Source: a virus. Taken from it: DNA of 64,000 nt. The translations under genes were made by a program, and so were the position numbers. Location: positions 1 through 64,000 of IMG/VR virus record IMGVR_UViG_3300022602_000058; one strand, 5' to 3'. Positions 23,028 to 31,924 of this stretch are shown piece after piece; position 1 is the stretch's first letter, and every line of letters starts with the position of its first letter. The notes below the pieces were generated by a model, which did not search any database, was not told the DNA's origin, and saw only the letters and a list, made by a program, of their open reading frames with translations.

Positions 23028-23295
23028 ACTTAATAAGAATAACATGTCATACGACGAGTATGCACGTTGGCTATGTCTTCTTGAAGGTATTGAATTAGTA
23101 GGTAAGCGTGAGGAGCAACTTAAACGTCGCACAGGTGTTAACGATATTGATTGGATCAAGCCTTTAGCTTTTCAAAAATATATTGATGAGCGCTTTCTGT
23201 CAATGAAATCAGATCTTGATGAAATTGAACTTAACAATGCAATTACTGCCCCAACACTTACATGCACTACATCATTGGTACCAGCTTTAGCGTAA
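22984..23295 (+). CDS. Hypothetical protein
   Basis: 103 residues. MSYDEYARWLCLLEGIELVG and TGVNDIDWIKPLAFQKYIDE suggest a small helical bundle. It overlaps both flanking genes (44 and 34 bases). Function unknown. Confidence 0.6.
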   Translation: MSSTPLNEKTSLKTELNKNNMSYDEYARWLCLLEGIELVGKREEQLKRRTGVNDIDWIKPLAFQKYIDERFLSMKSDLDEIELNNAITAPTLTCTTSLVPALA

Positions 23296-23537
23296 AGGCT
23301 GATCCCCGTCGTGGGTTTAGATCTTTAGAGAATCAATTTAATACAAATATATTGTATAAACTCGTCAATATAACTGTTGACGCAAACAACACGCTTGCAT
23401 ATAGATTCGATGGAGTTGATGGCTCGCGTGTTGTGTTAAACTTTGATGCAAGTAAAAACGCTGATAATTTTATTGCAAAGCTACGTAATGAAAGTTTACC
23501 GGATTATAGCAAAAACCTCGGTAAAATAGACATTTAA
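23262..23537 (+). CDS. Hypothetical protein
   Basis: 91 residues, with strands such as YKLVNITVDANNTLAYRFDG and SRVVLNFDAS suggesting a small beta-rich fold. It ends four bases into the converging minus-strand neck gene. No terminator is visible between the converging genes. Function unknown. Confidence 0.55.
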   Translation: MHYIIGTSFSVKADPRRGFRSLENQFNTNILYKLVNITVDANNTLAYRFDGVDGSRVVLNFDASKNADNFIAKLRNESLPDYSKNLGKIDI

Positions 23538-24274
23538 GCATATCCGCCGTATACACTATCATAGTCTGTTTTTGAATAATCGAAAACTTTTTGTGATGCA
23601 ATATCAGCGCTATAACTATATGGCTTTTGTGTGCCAGAAGCTGTAGGATTTAATGTATCATCATATACTTGCTGATTAACTGCTTCACCGGATAAGCCAG
23701 GTTCAAAAGACCATTCAAAACGTTTTGCTTTAATTAACCAAACATAGTGACCGGCTAGAGGATTGATTTGTGCTATATCTTGATCAAGTCGCTCTGTAAT
23801 TTCATAAAAATTACCATCTCTACCTTCGACACGATCACTGCCGTACTCAGACATTTGAAATACATCTCCTGACTTTGGCTCAGAGCCAGCACCGAAAACA
23901 CTATAAAAGCCTTTATAGGGGACAAACGCTGTTATTTCATCATCTGATATAAGACCATACTTACTAAGCATAACAGCGTTTTCATTTAGATTAACAGCTA
24001 GAATAATAGGGAGTGGAGGTGCAAATTGTTGAGTTGGCTGCTCACCATAAAGCATATCTGCCGATAAAGTACTGAATGTATTCACATAATATTGTACTTG
24101 TTGGCCATACTGACTGATCTGCTCTTGCCAATAAGTCTCATAAAGAATACGCTCGTTCTGATTATTATTTTTATCAGTAAAGCGAAAGCAAGGATTGGTC
24201 TGATAGTTTATACTCGCAGGGTAAATCTGAGGTGTATTATTACCTGTATAAAAATCTTTTGTAGGTATTGTCAT
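23534..24274 (-). CDS. 14: Neck/head-completion protein, gp14-like
   Basis: 246 residues (T4 gp14: 256). The layout agrees with gp14: an early ILYETYWQEQISQYGQQVQYYV segment, a MLYGE motif, then VFGAGSEPKSGDVFQM and YEITERLDQDIAQ followed by YVWLIKAKRFEWSFEPG. This corresponds to gp14's GDLIYF and late GKFIYSGEEI regions. gp14 joins head and tail after packaging. Here the gene is on the minus strand, next to other probable head genes and apart from the plus-strand tail cluster. Start ATG 24274 overlaps the previous stop (TAATGA). Confidence 0.6.
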   Translation of the reverse strand: MTIPTKDFYTGNNTPQIYPASINYQTNPCFRFTDKNNNQNERILYETYWQEQISQYGQQVQYYVNTFSTLSADMLYGEQPTQQFAPPLPIILAVNLNENAVMLSKYGLISDDEITAFVPYKGFYSVFGAGSEPKSGDVFQMSEYGSDRVEGRDGNFYEITERLDQDIAQINPLAGHYVWLIKAKRFEWSFEPGLSGEAVNQQVYDDTLNPTASGTQKPYSYSADIASQKVFDYSKTDYDSVYGGYA

Positions 24275-24621
24275 TACTTTGTTAGGGTAAAAAACCCCGG
24301 TTCATGATGTGGAGCTAAGAAGATACCTGTATTACCTAAATTGCCTCGAAAATCATTAAGCTTGAATTGATCTTTAAGTTTACGTGCTTTAAGTAATGTT
24401 ATTGTTTTTGTACCAGAATTCATCCGTTTAAGAGCTTCGAATTCTTGAACAGCATTGTTATCAGATTTACAATACTCAGGTACAGTCTTACCACCTGTTG
24501 CAGAATGGGTATTGACATCGGGTATAATATCAGCCATATGCCGATGTTTTCTTAGTTCACCGGTTTTTTTATTAATATGAGGATTAAACACCTCATTAAA
24601 AAAATCTTTAAAGCTATTCAC
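24274..24621 (-). CDS. Hypothetical protein upstream of the gp14-like gene
   Basis: 115 residues with GTG start at 24621; the late box lies exactly five bases before this GTG, which decides it over the TTG one codon upstream (24624). SFKDFFNEVFNPHINKK begins the protein and a basic KRMNSGTKTITLLKARKLKD segment lies in its second half. No family recognised. Co-transcribed with the gp14-like gene (stop TAATGA overlap), so a neck or head role is plausible. Confidence 0.6.
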   Translation of the reverse strand: MNSFKDFFNEVFNPHINKKTGELRKHRHMADIIPDVNTHSATGGKTVPEYCKSDNNAVQEFEALKRMNSGTKTITLLKARKLKDQFKLNDFRGNLGNTGIFLAPHHEPGFFTLTK

Positions 24622-24626
24622 CAAAG

Positions 24627-24632
24627 TATTTA
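24627..24632 (-). promoter_or_regulatory. Late promoter box
   Basis: TAAATA in TATAAATA on the minus strand, exactly five bases before GTG 24621 and directly after the terminator of the upstream gene. Confidence 0.7.
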
Positions 24633-24634
24633 TA

Positions 24635-24666
24635 CAAAAAAAAGGGCCTTATTACTAAGGCCCTTT
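24635..24666 (-). terminator. Rho-independent terminator
   Basis: Eleven-base-pair stem AAAGGGCCTTA / TAAGGCCCTTT (24641-24651 with 24656-24666) with a four-base loop. On the minus strand it is followed by a run of eight or more U. It ends the 24694-25566 transcript. Confidence 0.9.
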
Positions 24667-24693
24667 AATTTATAATCTATTTTTTACTTAAAC

Positions 24694-25566
24694 TTACTTA
24701 AGACCAGCTACGTAAGCACCAACCTTTGAAGTCTTTGAGTTAACAACATTTGACTTACCAGTTACTGGTGTTGGATGACCCTTCTTAGCATTGACAAGAG
24801 CGTGACCTTCGTCTTCGCCTTCTGCGTCGATACCATCTTTGATCTTGCCATCGCCACCCTTACCATCAACGAGCTTTGATGTCTCGTCACCAACTACATT
24901 AGCCTTACCGCCAACCTTTGTAACCTTGGCGACTGAACATGGAAGCTCTTTAAGCTCTGTAGCTTCTGGAAGTGTATTTTCTTCATCTTCAGCATCTTCT
25001 TCACCTTCGTCTTCACCTTCGTCTTCAGCGTGTTGCTCTTCATCAGAGCCAAGTACTGCCATAAGAGCATCGTGAAGCTTACCAGCAAGTTCTTTACTGA
25101 GTGTGATTGTTACCTCATCATCACCGTGTACCTCTGTACCAGGAAGGTCAAGAGCATGTGCATCATGAAGATCTGTGTCTTCAGGTGAGTTAATGTTATC
25201 GGACATTACGTCCTCATATAAGCGATCAAAAATAGATTTGTTCATAAAATTATTTATAGTCTCTACTTCCTTTTTTTCAGGAGACTCAGAAAATTTCTCT
25301 ACACCAGTAAAAGTTGGCTTGCCCTTGGCATCCTTTTTCTCGAGCGGTTTTGCAAGAGATTTTTCGTTTTCATTGCTCAAAGGCCCGCGCTTATCATAAG
25401 CTTTTGTCTTAAGCCCCTTTGGTAATACAACATCAGATGTCTTCTTACCAGCTACAGCGAAAGTGTCTTTGGTGATACCTTTAAGGTTGTTCTTCTTAGC
25501 TGCCTCAGTAAGTACTGTTGAAGCATAGAATTCACCCATTTCAACGAGATTGCGTGCTTTATTCAT
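24694..25566 (-). CDS. Acidic virion or scaffold-like protein; apparent in-frame fusion of two genes
   Basis: 290 residues. The first 107 are basic and Lys/Gly-rich and include VLTEAAKK with LTE|A, a prohead-protease match. Residue 108 begins MNKSIFDRLYEDVM, which looks like a protein N-terminus; it is preceded by a TATAAATA box exactly five bases before this internal ATG (25245). A strongly acidic Glu/Asp stretch follows near residues 170-200, then Gly/Lys/Val repeats. It may give a long and a short (183-residue) product. Acidic content and late promoters suggest a prohead core or internal head protein. Family not recognised. Confidence 0.7.
   Translation of the reverse strand: MNKARNLVEMGEFYASTVLTEAAKKNNLKGITKDTFAVAGKKTSDVVLPKGLKTKAYDKRGPLSNENEKSLAKPLEKKDAKGKPTFTGVEKFSESPEKKEVETINNFMNKSIFDRLYEDVMSDNINSPEDTDLHDAHALDLPGTEVHGDDEVTITLSKELAGKLHDALMAVLGSDEEQHAEDEGEDEGEEDAEDEENTLPEATELKELPCSVAKVTKVGGKANVVGDETSKLVDGKGGDGKIKDGIDAEGEDEGHALVNAKKGHPTPVTGKSNVVNSKTSKVGAYVAGLK
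25251..25256 (-). promoter_or_regulatory. Internal late promoter box within the 24694-25566 ORF
   Basis: TAAATA in TATAAATA on the minus strand, exactly five bases before the internal in-frame ATG 25245. Read as protein, the promoter encodes the residues TINNF. Confidence 0.6.
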
Positions 25567-25577
25567 ATTTGCTTAAT

Positions 25578-25583
25578 TATTTA
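25578..25583 (-). promoter_or_regulatory. Late promoter box
   Basis: TAAATA (CATAAATAA, minus strand) eleven bases before ATG 25566, in the 23-base gap shared with the terminase gene. Confidence 0.5.
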
Positions 25584-25589
25584 TGCTAA

Positions 25590-27311
25590 ATGGCTACTAA
25601 AAAAGAAAAACAACAATTTTATCTCGGTAATGAAAACTTACCAACACCGGACGCCTTATTTGATTATAGCTCAAACCCAGAGTGGGTTAAGGATATTGAA
25701 AAATGTAAAAAGAATATTTTATATTTTGCTGAAAATTTCTTCTACATTACCAATCTTGATGAGGGTAAAATAAAGATTAAACTACACTTATTTCAAAAGC
25801 GTATTCTCCGCTCTTTACGTGATAATCGATTTGTTATCATGTTGTCATCACGTCAGAGCGGTAAAACAACATTATTTACTATCTACGCGTTATGGATGGT
25901 ATGCTTCCAAACTGACCAGCGTGTTCTTATTGTTGCTAACAAAGAATTAACAGCTATTAATATTTTCAAGCGTGTTAGAATGGCTTATGAAAAGTTACCA
26001 AATTATCTAAAACCTGGTATCTTAGAATATGGTAAAACATCTATGGCTCTAGCTAATGGATCGAGTATTGGTATTAGCACAACGAGTAGTGATGCCGGTC
26101 GTGGTGATTCAGTAAACGTTGTACTATTAGATGAGTTAGCATTTATTGATAATCATTTAGTTGAAGAGTTCTGGGCATCAGTTTATCCAATTATTTCATC
26201 ATCTAAGAAATCTAAAATTTTCGTGGCAAGTACCCCGAATGGAACCGGTAATTTATTCCATGAGTTGTATGAAGGCGCTACAGAGGAAGACCCTGAAAAG
26301 CACAATGGATGGAAAGCTGAACGCGTTGATTGGTGGGAAGTACCTGGTAGAGACGAAAAATGGAAGATCAAGACGATTCGTGAGATGGGGAGTAGGGAGA
26401 AGTTTGATCAAGAATTCGGTAATACATTCCTACAATCAGGTGAGAGTGCTATTGATGAAGCGTTCTTTGATCGTTTAAAAACGGAGTGCACAGATCCATC
26501 CTTTGTATTTGATGATGGTCATTATCTGCTATGGAGAGAACCTAACAAAGAAAGATTATATGTTGTGGGTGTTGATGTTGCTGAAGGCGTCGGTGATGCA
26601 GCTTCAGTCATACAAGTTATGGATATCACTGATTTACGTAATATAGAACAAGTGGCAATATATCATAATAACAACATAAGTCCATACAATTTTACAACAA
26701 AATTACATGAAATCCTTCAGCATTGGGGCAACCCGCCTGCGTTAATTGAAAGAAATAATTGCGGTGCACAGGTTGTTGATCAGTTAAAAAATAATATTAG
26801 ATATGAGAATATTGTAAGTTACGCATCAAAAGCAGGTGAAAAGACGTTTAATAATCCTGGTGTTGTAGCACATACCAATACAAAGTATAAAGGTGTGACT
26901 AATATGCGTTATTGGCTCAATGAGTTAAACACTGTACGTTTAAAAGATATAAGAACAGTAATGGAATTAAAGAATTTTGTACGATATCCAAATGGTACAT
27001 GGGCGGCAAAACCAGGGAGCGGTAATCAAGATGACAGAGTTATGAGTTTAATCTGGTCATTAATGATACTTGAAAACGAAATTACCGAAAAATATTATGA
27101 AATTGTAGAATTAGATGATAATAAGCGACCGCTGAAACTCAAATCTCTTGATTACGGTATTAAATATTTTATAAATCCTACATCAATGTATAACAACGAA
27201 AACAATAAAGAAGAAGGTACTCCTATGCCTATTCTTTTTGATCTCGGTGACTCACCTGAAAAGACAGGCATTAATGAAATGGAGGATGATGGTTGGAAAT
27301 TATTAAACTAA
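25590..27311 (+). CDS. 17: Terminase large subunit gp17
   Basis: DNA-packaging motor. The N-terminal ATPase has Walker A SRQSGKTT (residues 87-94), Walker B in VVLLDELAFID, and the coupling motif ASTPNGTGN. The C-terminal RNase H-like nuclease has YVVGVDVAEGVGD (first Asp) and NQDDRVMSLIWSL (late Asp). Length 573 residues, close to T4 gp17 (610). The start ATG lies 24 bases from a divergent gene; no TAAATA box faces this gene. The small subunit candidate is far away on the minus strand at 42484. Confidence 0.93.
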   Translation: MATKKEKQQFYLGNENLPTPDALFDYSSNPEWVKDIEKCKKNILYFAENFFYITNLDEGKIKIKLHLFQKRILRSLRDNRFVIMLSSRQSGKTTLFTIYALWMVCFQTDQRVLIVANKELTAINIFKRVRMAYEKLPNYLKPGILEYGKTSMALANGSSIGISTTSSDAGRGDSVNVVLLDELAFIDNHLVEEFWASVYPIISSSKKSKIFVASTPNGTGNLFHELYEGATEEDPEKHNGWKAERVDWWEVPGRDEKWKIKTIREMGSREKFDQEFGNTFLQSGESAIDEAFFDRLKTECTDPSFVFDDGHYLLWREPNKERLYVVGVDVAEGVGDAASVIQVMDITDLRNIEQVAIYHNNNISPYNFTTKLHEILQHWGNPPALIERNNCGAQVVDQLKNNIRYENIVSYASKAGEKTFNNPGVVAHTNTKYKGVTNMRYWLNELNTVRLKDIRTVMELKNFVRYPNGTWAAKPGSGNQDDRVMSLIWSLMILENEITEKYYEIVELDDNKRPLKLKSLDYGIKYFINPTSMYNNENNKEEGTPMPILFDLGDSPEKTGINEMEDDGWKLLN

Positions 27312-27315
27312 TATT

Positions 27316-27939
27316 ATGTCAAATGCTGTAACATATACCCAGAGCCCCTTTAATAAAACAAGAAAAGATAAATTTCTTATGGTATTGAACATACCAACAC
27401 CATTAAAGGCAATTGCTTCAAAATTTACACGTAATGGTATTAATATTCTCCCCGATACACTTCAATTTTCGGTATTTGGTACTATTGTACCGGAGATTAA
27501 TGTACCGGCGATAGAGAATCGATATGCCGGTCAAACACAATATGTAACATCGCATTCACGTACACCATATCCACCTGTAACTGTTAACTTTACTGTTGAT
27601 AACCGCTTTAATAACTATTGGGTTATATATTCATGGTTAAATTTCTTAAACGATGCTAGTACTAATACATTTGATAATATGGATTTAACTGTGCCGACCA
27701 GTACGATAGCAAATCCTCACTCAAAAGGTGCATATAACCAGTATAAAACAGCAGTTTCAATTTTTGGTCTTGATGAATATAATAAAAGAGTAATAGAATT
27801 TAAATACACTGAGGCTTTTCCAACAAATCTTGGTAATATTTCTTACTCTTACAGAGATGCAGATGAGTTGGAATCTAATTTTACGTTAAATTACGATCAA
27901 CTTCTTATTACCCCTGTATCAGAAATAGAAAGTCTATAA
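27316..27939 (+). CDS. Tail-tube-like protein (gp19 paralogue)
   Basis: 207 residues placed between terminase and sheath. KFLMVLNIPTPLK and LPDTLQFSVFGTIVPEINVP resemble the gp19 tube fold entry, YPPVTVNFTVDNRFNNYWVI the middle beta-strands with a WVIYSWL helix, and ESNFTLNYDQLLIT the final strand. It is more divergent than the 30395 gene, which is the better tube candidate. It could be a tube terminator, a capping subunit or a special tube layer. No late box is seen; it follows gene 17 by four bases. Confidence 0.5.
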   Translation: MSNAVTYTQSPFNKTRKDKFLMVLNIPTPLKAIASKFTRNGINILPDTLQFSVFGTIVPEINVPAIENRYAGQTQYVTSHSRTPYPPVTVNFTVDNRFNNYWVIYSWLNFLNDASTNTFDNMDLTVPTSTIANPHSKGAYNQYKTAVSIFGLDEYNKRVIEFKYTEAFPTNLGNISYSYRDADELESNFTLNYDQLLITPVSEIESL

Positions 27940-27968
27940 AAAGCTAAAAAAATATTTCTCAAACACCA

Positions 27969-27974
27969 TAAATA
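27969..27974 (+). promoter_or_regulatory. Late promoter box of the sheath gene
   Basis: TAAATA in CATAAATAC, six bases before ATG 27981. Confidence 0.65.
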
Positions 27975-27980
27975 CTTTAT

Positions 27981-30362
27981 ATGGCAAGAACAATACAAAG
28001 TCCCGGCGTACAAATTAGCGAAGTCGATCTCTCACTTAATGCAAGTCTTGTAGCACCAACAAATATTTTAATTCCTGGATTTGCCCCTAAGGGTCCTTCA
28101 TCAGATCCTATACAAGTCAGTACACTTTCAGAGTTCGAACAGATTTTCGGTACCCCAACTAATGCAGCTGAGCGTTATTTCTATCAGACAACAAAGGCTG
28201 TTTTTCAATCACCCGCTAATGTCTCAGTTTACCGTCTTCCATACGGTGCAGGCGCCGGTTTAGGTTATAGTAGTCAGTATAGCGCTCTTGTTTATCCTGT
28301 AATTGCTGCTTCACTGTCAGCTAACGGTACTGGTATTGTAACATTAACATCAACAAATCTTAATTACCCAGCTTCAGCTTCCAATATTAGCTATTTTTTC
28401 GGTGCACCTACGCACATTAGTCTAACAGAATCCGATTACCTCAATATCCAGCGTGGTAATGCATTCAACTGGTCAACATCTGCAGCCGATGCAAATGGTA
28501 ACCCTGTGACATCATTCACCCCAACAAATACAGCTACAGGAATTGCAAATGCTAACCTTGGTTCTGCTGGTCTTATCGTTCTTAACAAATCACAAGCTTC
28601 AATCAATAGCCGTTTTGAAGGTACATACATTGGTATTGTTGATAATACAGCACTAAACCGTGCATCACAATACGACGATTTCAGCGGTGTTGCTTCTGTT
28701 AATGTAAATGGCTATATCACACCTAATAACTTCGTTCAAGTACCAACACAGCGCTTGACATTCCCACTTTCTGCCACTGCAACCGGTGCAAGTAATAGTG
28801 TTTCACAGGTTGTTGAAGGTATTTCAACTTTTGATATCTCAAGCAACGCGTTTAACGATACAATTAACCTCGGTGTATTCAAACTTCGTCAGTCTGTCTT
28901 CTCACCTGATACAATTCAACTCGATTACGTTCTACAGGAAGGCTATAACGCCTCATTTGACTATTACCGTCAGATTAACAATCAAAACGGTGGACCTGCT
29001 ATTAGTTATTATCTTGATTCTGTCGATAGTAACTCAAATAACATTGTAACCATTGTTAACCCATATATTTCCAACAAGAATACATCAACATGGTTGAGTC
29101 TTAGCGGTACGCCAAACAAGAGTGTACGTTTCTTAAATACAGCACGTGCTGTACCATATACTTTTGACACAGTAACATCTGCTGTTGATACATTTGCAAC
29201 AAGAACCGGTGTTACATCCGCAGCATATAACGCCCTTATCAACACTTACGGTAGCACAAATCAACTCGTAGCACTTGGTGACTACACAGTTGAGAATGTT
29301 GCAACTAAGGTAATCGGCGATGTACCGACGAAGGTCAATACAATGCTTGGAACTATTGCAAACCCTGACTTATATCCGCTTTCAATCGTTTGCGAAGCCG
29401 GTCTCGGTACAGTATACGCTAATACATTCAATCCTTTAACATCCGGTTATTTTGATGATAGTGTTCCGTATAGCAATTCTGACTTTACAGCTCTTACAGC
29501 TCAAGATGGTACAGGTTCAAGTGCTGTAGTAGCACAGTACTATCAAGCCGTTGTTCAGCAATTCGTATCCTTCGCTTCACAACAGCGTAAAGATCACATC
29601 TTCATTGCCGATCCATTGACTAATATCTTTGTACAGAATAACGTTAAGACACTCACTGATCCTAACAATAACTTCTCATCAAACATCTTCTGGCCACTAT
29701 ACAACTTAATGGCGCCAATTAACAATAGTTATACAGTATCTTATGCAAATTGCGTACAAGTAGCTGACCAAGCTTCAAGTAGAAATGTTTGGGTACCGTT
29801 CTCAGGCTTTGCTGCAGCAGCAATGGCTAGAACAGATTCAAATTACCAGCCATGGTTCGCACCAGCTGGCTTTACAAGAGGTGCTGTAGCCGGTGTAACA
29901 GATATTGCAATATATCCAAACCAAAAGCAGCGTGATCAGCTCTATAACATCTCGCTTAACCCAGTCGCATTCTTCCCAAATGAAGGATTCGTAATCTACG
30001 GGCAAAAGACAATGTCAAAGGTACCTAGTGCGTTCGATCGTATTAATGTACGTAGATTGTTCTTAACTCTTGAAAACCAGACAAACGCAGTTGCAAGAAA
30101 TTACGTTTTCGAACCAAATACACTCTTCACAAGAACACAAGTTCTCAACGTCTTAACACCAATCTTCGATAATGCAAAGAATACAAGCGGTGTTTATGAC
30201 TATTTGATTATTTGTGATGAAAGAAACAATACACCAGCGGTTATTGATGATAATTCACTCGTGATTGACATCTACTTGAAGCCAGTAAGAACAGCTGAGT
30301 TCATCTTAGTCAACTTCTACGCAACAAGAACAAGTCAAAACTTCGCTGAGATTGTTGCTTAA
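27981..30362 (+). CDS. 18: Tail sheath protein gp18
   Basis: 793 residues (T4 gp18: 659). The N-terminus RTIQSPGVQISEVDLS is the sheath signature, followed by GFAPKGPSSDPIQVSTLSEF. The C-terminal domain has IYPNQKQRDQLYNISLNPV, DRINVRRLFLTLENQ and the ending FILVNFYATRTSQNFAEIVA, which forms the interlocking mesh of contractile sheaths. The middle is longer than in T4 and probably carries extra surface domains. Codons are distinctly C-ending compared with neighbours, as expected for a very abundant late protein. Confidence 0.93.
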   Translation: MARTIQSPGVQISEVDLSLNASLVAPTNILIPGFAPKGPSSDPIQVSTLSEFEQIFGTPTNAAERYFYQTTKAVFQSPANVSVYRLPYGAGAGLGYSSQYSALVYPVIAASLSANGTGIVTLTSTNLNYPASASNISYFFGAPTHISLTESDYLNIQRGNAFNWSTSAADANGNPVTSFTPTNTATGIANANLGSAGLIVLNKSQASINSRFEGTYIGIVDNTALNRASQYDDFSGVASVNVNGYITPNNFVQVPTQRLTFPLSATATGASNSVSQVVEGISTFDISSNAFNDTINLGVFKLRQSVFSPDTIQLDYVLQEGYNASFDYYRQINNQNGGPAISYYLDSVDSNSNNIVTIVNPYISNKNTSTWLSLSGTPNKSVRFLNTARAVPYTFDTVTSAVDTFATRTGVTSAAYNALINTYGSTNQLVALGDYTVENVATKVIGDVPTKVNTMLGTIANPDLYPLSIVCEAGLGTVYANTFNPLTSGYFDDSVPYSNSDFTALTAQDGTGSSAVVAQYYQAVVQQFVSFASQQRKDHIFIADPLTNIFVQNNVKTLTDPNNNFSSNIFWPLYNLMAPINNSYTVSYANCVQVADQASSRNVWVPFSGFAAAAMARTDSNYQPWFAPAGFTRGAVAGVTDIAIYPNQKQRDQLYNISLNPVAFFPNEGFVIYGQKTMSKVPSAFDRINVRRLFLTLENQTNAVARNYVFEPNTLFTRTQVLNVLTPIFDNAKNTSGVYDYLIICDERNNTPAVIDDNSLVIDIYLKPVRTAEFILVNFYATRTSQNFAEIVA

Positions 30363-30378
30363 TTGAGATATAAACAAC

Positions 30379-30384
30379 TAAATA
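30379..30384 (+). promoter_or_regulatory. Late promoter box of the tube gene
   Basis: TAAATA in CTAAATAA, ten bases before ATG 30395. Confidence 0.55.
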
Positions 30385-30394
30385 ATTACATAAT

Positions 30395-30961
30395 ATGGCC
30401 GATACAAACCAACTAATTAGTACATTCTACAGTGAAGCTGCAAATCGCGATTTCGCGCGTGATTTTAGTTTCAGAGTATTATCAATATCAACAGGCGGTG
30501 CTACAGACGCTGCTAATCAAGTTATTAACTTCGGTGATACTGATCTTGTATATGTTAAGACAGCAACATTACCTGAAAGAGCTATAACAAACGTACCTGT
30601 ACCATATATGGGTCTTAACTTCAATCTTCCTGGTAATGCAACTTACCCAGGTTCTGAAGCCTATAGTTTAACTTTCTACGCTGATGCTAACTCACAAATT
30701 AGACAGAAGTTTGAAGATTGGTCACGCTATACGTTTGACGACGCAAACAGTACAGGTGATTACCTAACACCAGATCAGACATCTGTTATCAATCTTGCAC
30801 AGCTCGACAGCAAATTAAATCGTATTGCAACATACAATCTAGTTGGTGTATCACCACGTAGTGTTGGTGCTCTATCGTATAATATTGCTGCTGGTACAGG
30901 TCAGACCATTGAGTTTACAGCTACAATGGCATACCATTATTTCACTCGTACATCACCCTAA
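30395..30961 (+). CDS. 19: Tail tube protein gp19
   Basis: 188 residues (T4 gp19: 163) directly after the sheath gene, the T4 order. FARDFSFRVLSI begins the fold, VYVKTATLPERAITNVPVPY is the tube loop region, SLTFYADANSQIRQKFEDWS the helix region and IEFTATMAYHYFTR the closing strand. Highly expressed type of codon use, like the sheath gene. It forms the stacked hexameric rings inside the sheath. Confidence 0.82.
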   Translation: MADTNQLISTFYSEAANRDFARDFSFRVLSISTGGATDAANQVINFGDTDLVYVKTATLPERAITNVPVPYMGLNFNLPGNATYPGSEAYSLTFYADANSQIRQKFEDWSRYTFDDANSTGDYLTPDQTSVINLAQLDSKLNRIATYNLVGVSPRSVGALSYNIAAGTGQTIEFTATMAYHYFTRTSP

Positions 30962-30979
30962 AGAAGTAGCTACCTAAGC

Positions 30980-30985
30980 TAAATA
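30980..30985 (+). promoter_or_regulatory. Late promoter box
   Basis: TAAATA in CTAAATAA, exactly five bases before GTG 30991, supporting GTG as the start. Confidence 0.6.
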
Positions 30986-30990
30986 ATTAG

Positions 30991-31887
30991 GTGAATGATC
31001 CGTTTAGTAGTGCACTCGATAGCTTAGGGCAGAATATTGCCGGTATTGGCTCGGGGTCTAACCCTCTTTTTGCCCCTCAAGCTGCTCAACTCTTTGGACT
31101 AAATCTTCCTGCTGTACCGATAATCAGTACACGGGATTATTTCCTGACTCAGATGGAGTCATGGTTTACAGCCATACCTATGGCAACTCAATGGATTATT
31201 CTTATTGATAGCTATCCACCTGGCTTGACGACATCTATTATTCAAGGATTAGAACGTACTGATGGTTCGAAGCAAGGCTTTGATATAGATAGTGCTAAGA
31301 ATATTTTAACTTCATTCCCTTTAAACAAAGTCATTGGTTGTTTGTTTGCAAATAATATTACAATACCGAATGAAGCTTGGAATGTAGAAAGTGCCTCTGT
31401 AGATAATAATAGAGGTTTTATTCCAGGTGTTTTAGGTGGTGGTAGAAACCATGAAGCACCAGTTTTAGATATAGGTTTTAGAGAAACAAATACATCGTTT
31501 ATTGATTTCGTTATACGCCCTTGGGTAATTCTTGCAGCTCACTTTGGTCTTGTGGCTAGAGACCCAAACGATACAGCCCAAGCACTAAAGAACATGAAAG
31601 TTAATATGCACGTCATGCAATATACGCGCTCAAGGGCTGGTGTGTCAATGATACCTCGTAAGATTTGGAATTTCTATAATTGTGTACCGTTCACAGTTAA
31701 CGAAGAAACTTTAGAGTATACAGAAGAGAAGATGACAGTGTTTAATACTCGCTGGACGTACTCCAACTACACAGTATCAAATAATCTCTACTTACCAATT
31801 GTAGATATCATTCATAACTTTGCACAAAACGGTGCACCGCAAATCGGTAATCCTAGTATCTTCAAGGGGTATGGCCTACCTGTCTAG
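30991..31887 (+). CDS. 54: Tail-tube initiator/baseplate protein, gp54-like
   Basis: 298 residues (T4 gp54: 320). After a Gly/Ser-rich start it shows tube-fold features: TQWIILIDSYP, IPNEAWNVESASV, LDIGFRETNTSFIDFVIRPW, and a conserved-looking WNFYNCVPFTVNEETLEYTE followed by a final strand, matching the C-terminal GCIPISVSAPELSYD pattern of T4 gp54. gp54 sits on the baseplate and starts tube assembly. It could instead be a third gp19-like paralogue. The start is GTG. Confidence 0.5.
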   Translation: MNDPFSSALDSLGQNIAGIGSGSNPLFAPQAAQLFGLNLPAVPIISTRDYFLTQMESWFTAIPMATQWIILIDSYPPGLTTSIIQGLERTDGSKQGFDIDSAKNILTSFPLNKVIGCLFANNITIPNEAWNVESASVDNNRGFIPGVLGGGRNHEAPVLDIGFRETNTSFIDFVIRPWVILAAHFGLVARDPNDTAQALKNMKVNMHVMQYTRSRAGVSMIPRKIWNFYNCVPFTVNEETLEYTEEKMTVFNTRWTYSNYTVSNNLYLPIVDIIHNFAQNGAPQIGNPSIFKGYGLPV

Positions 31888-31924
31888 CATTGAGTTTCTC
31901 GGTCACATGTCTTAAGTAATCCTT

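Noticed and set aside
24839-25075. Ser-rich ORF opposite the acidic virion gene
   Set aside because: The Ser/Pro runs are simply the complement of Glu/Asp codon repeats on the other strand.
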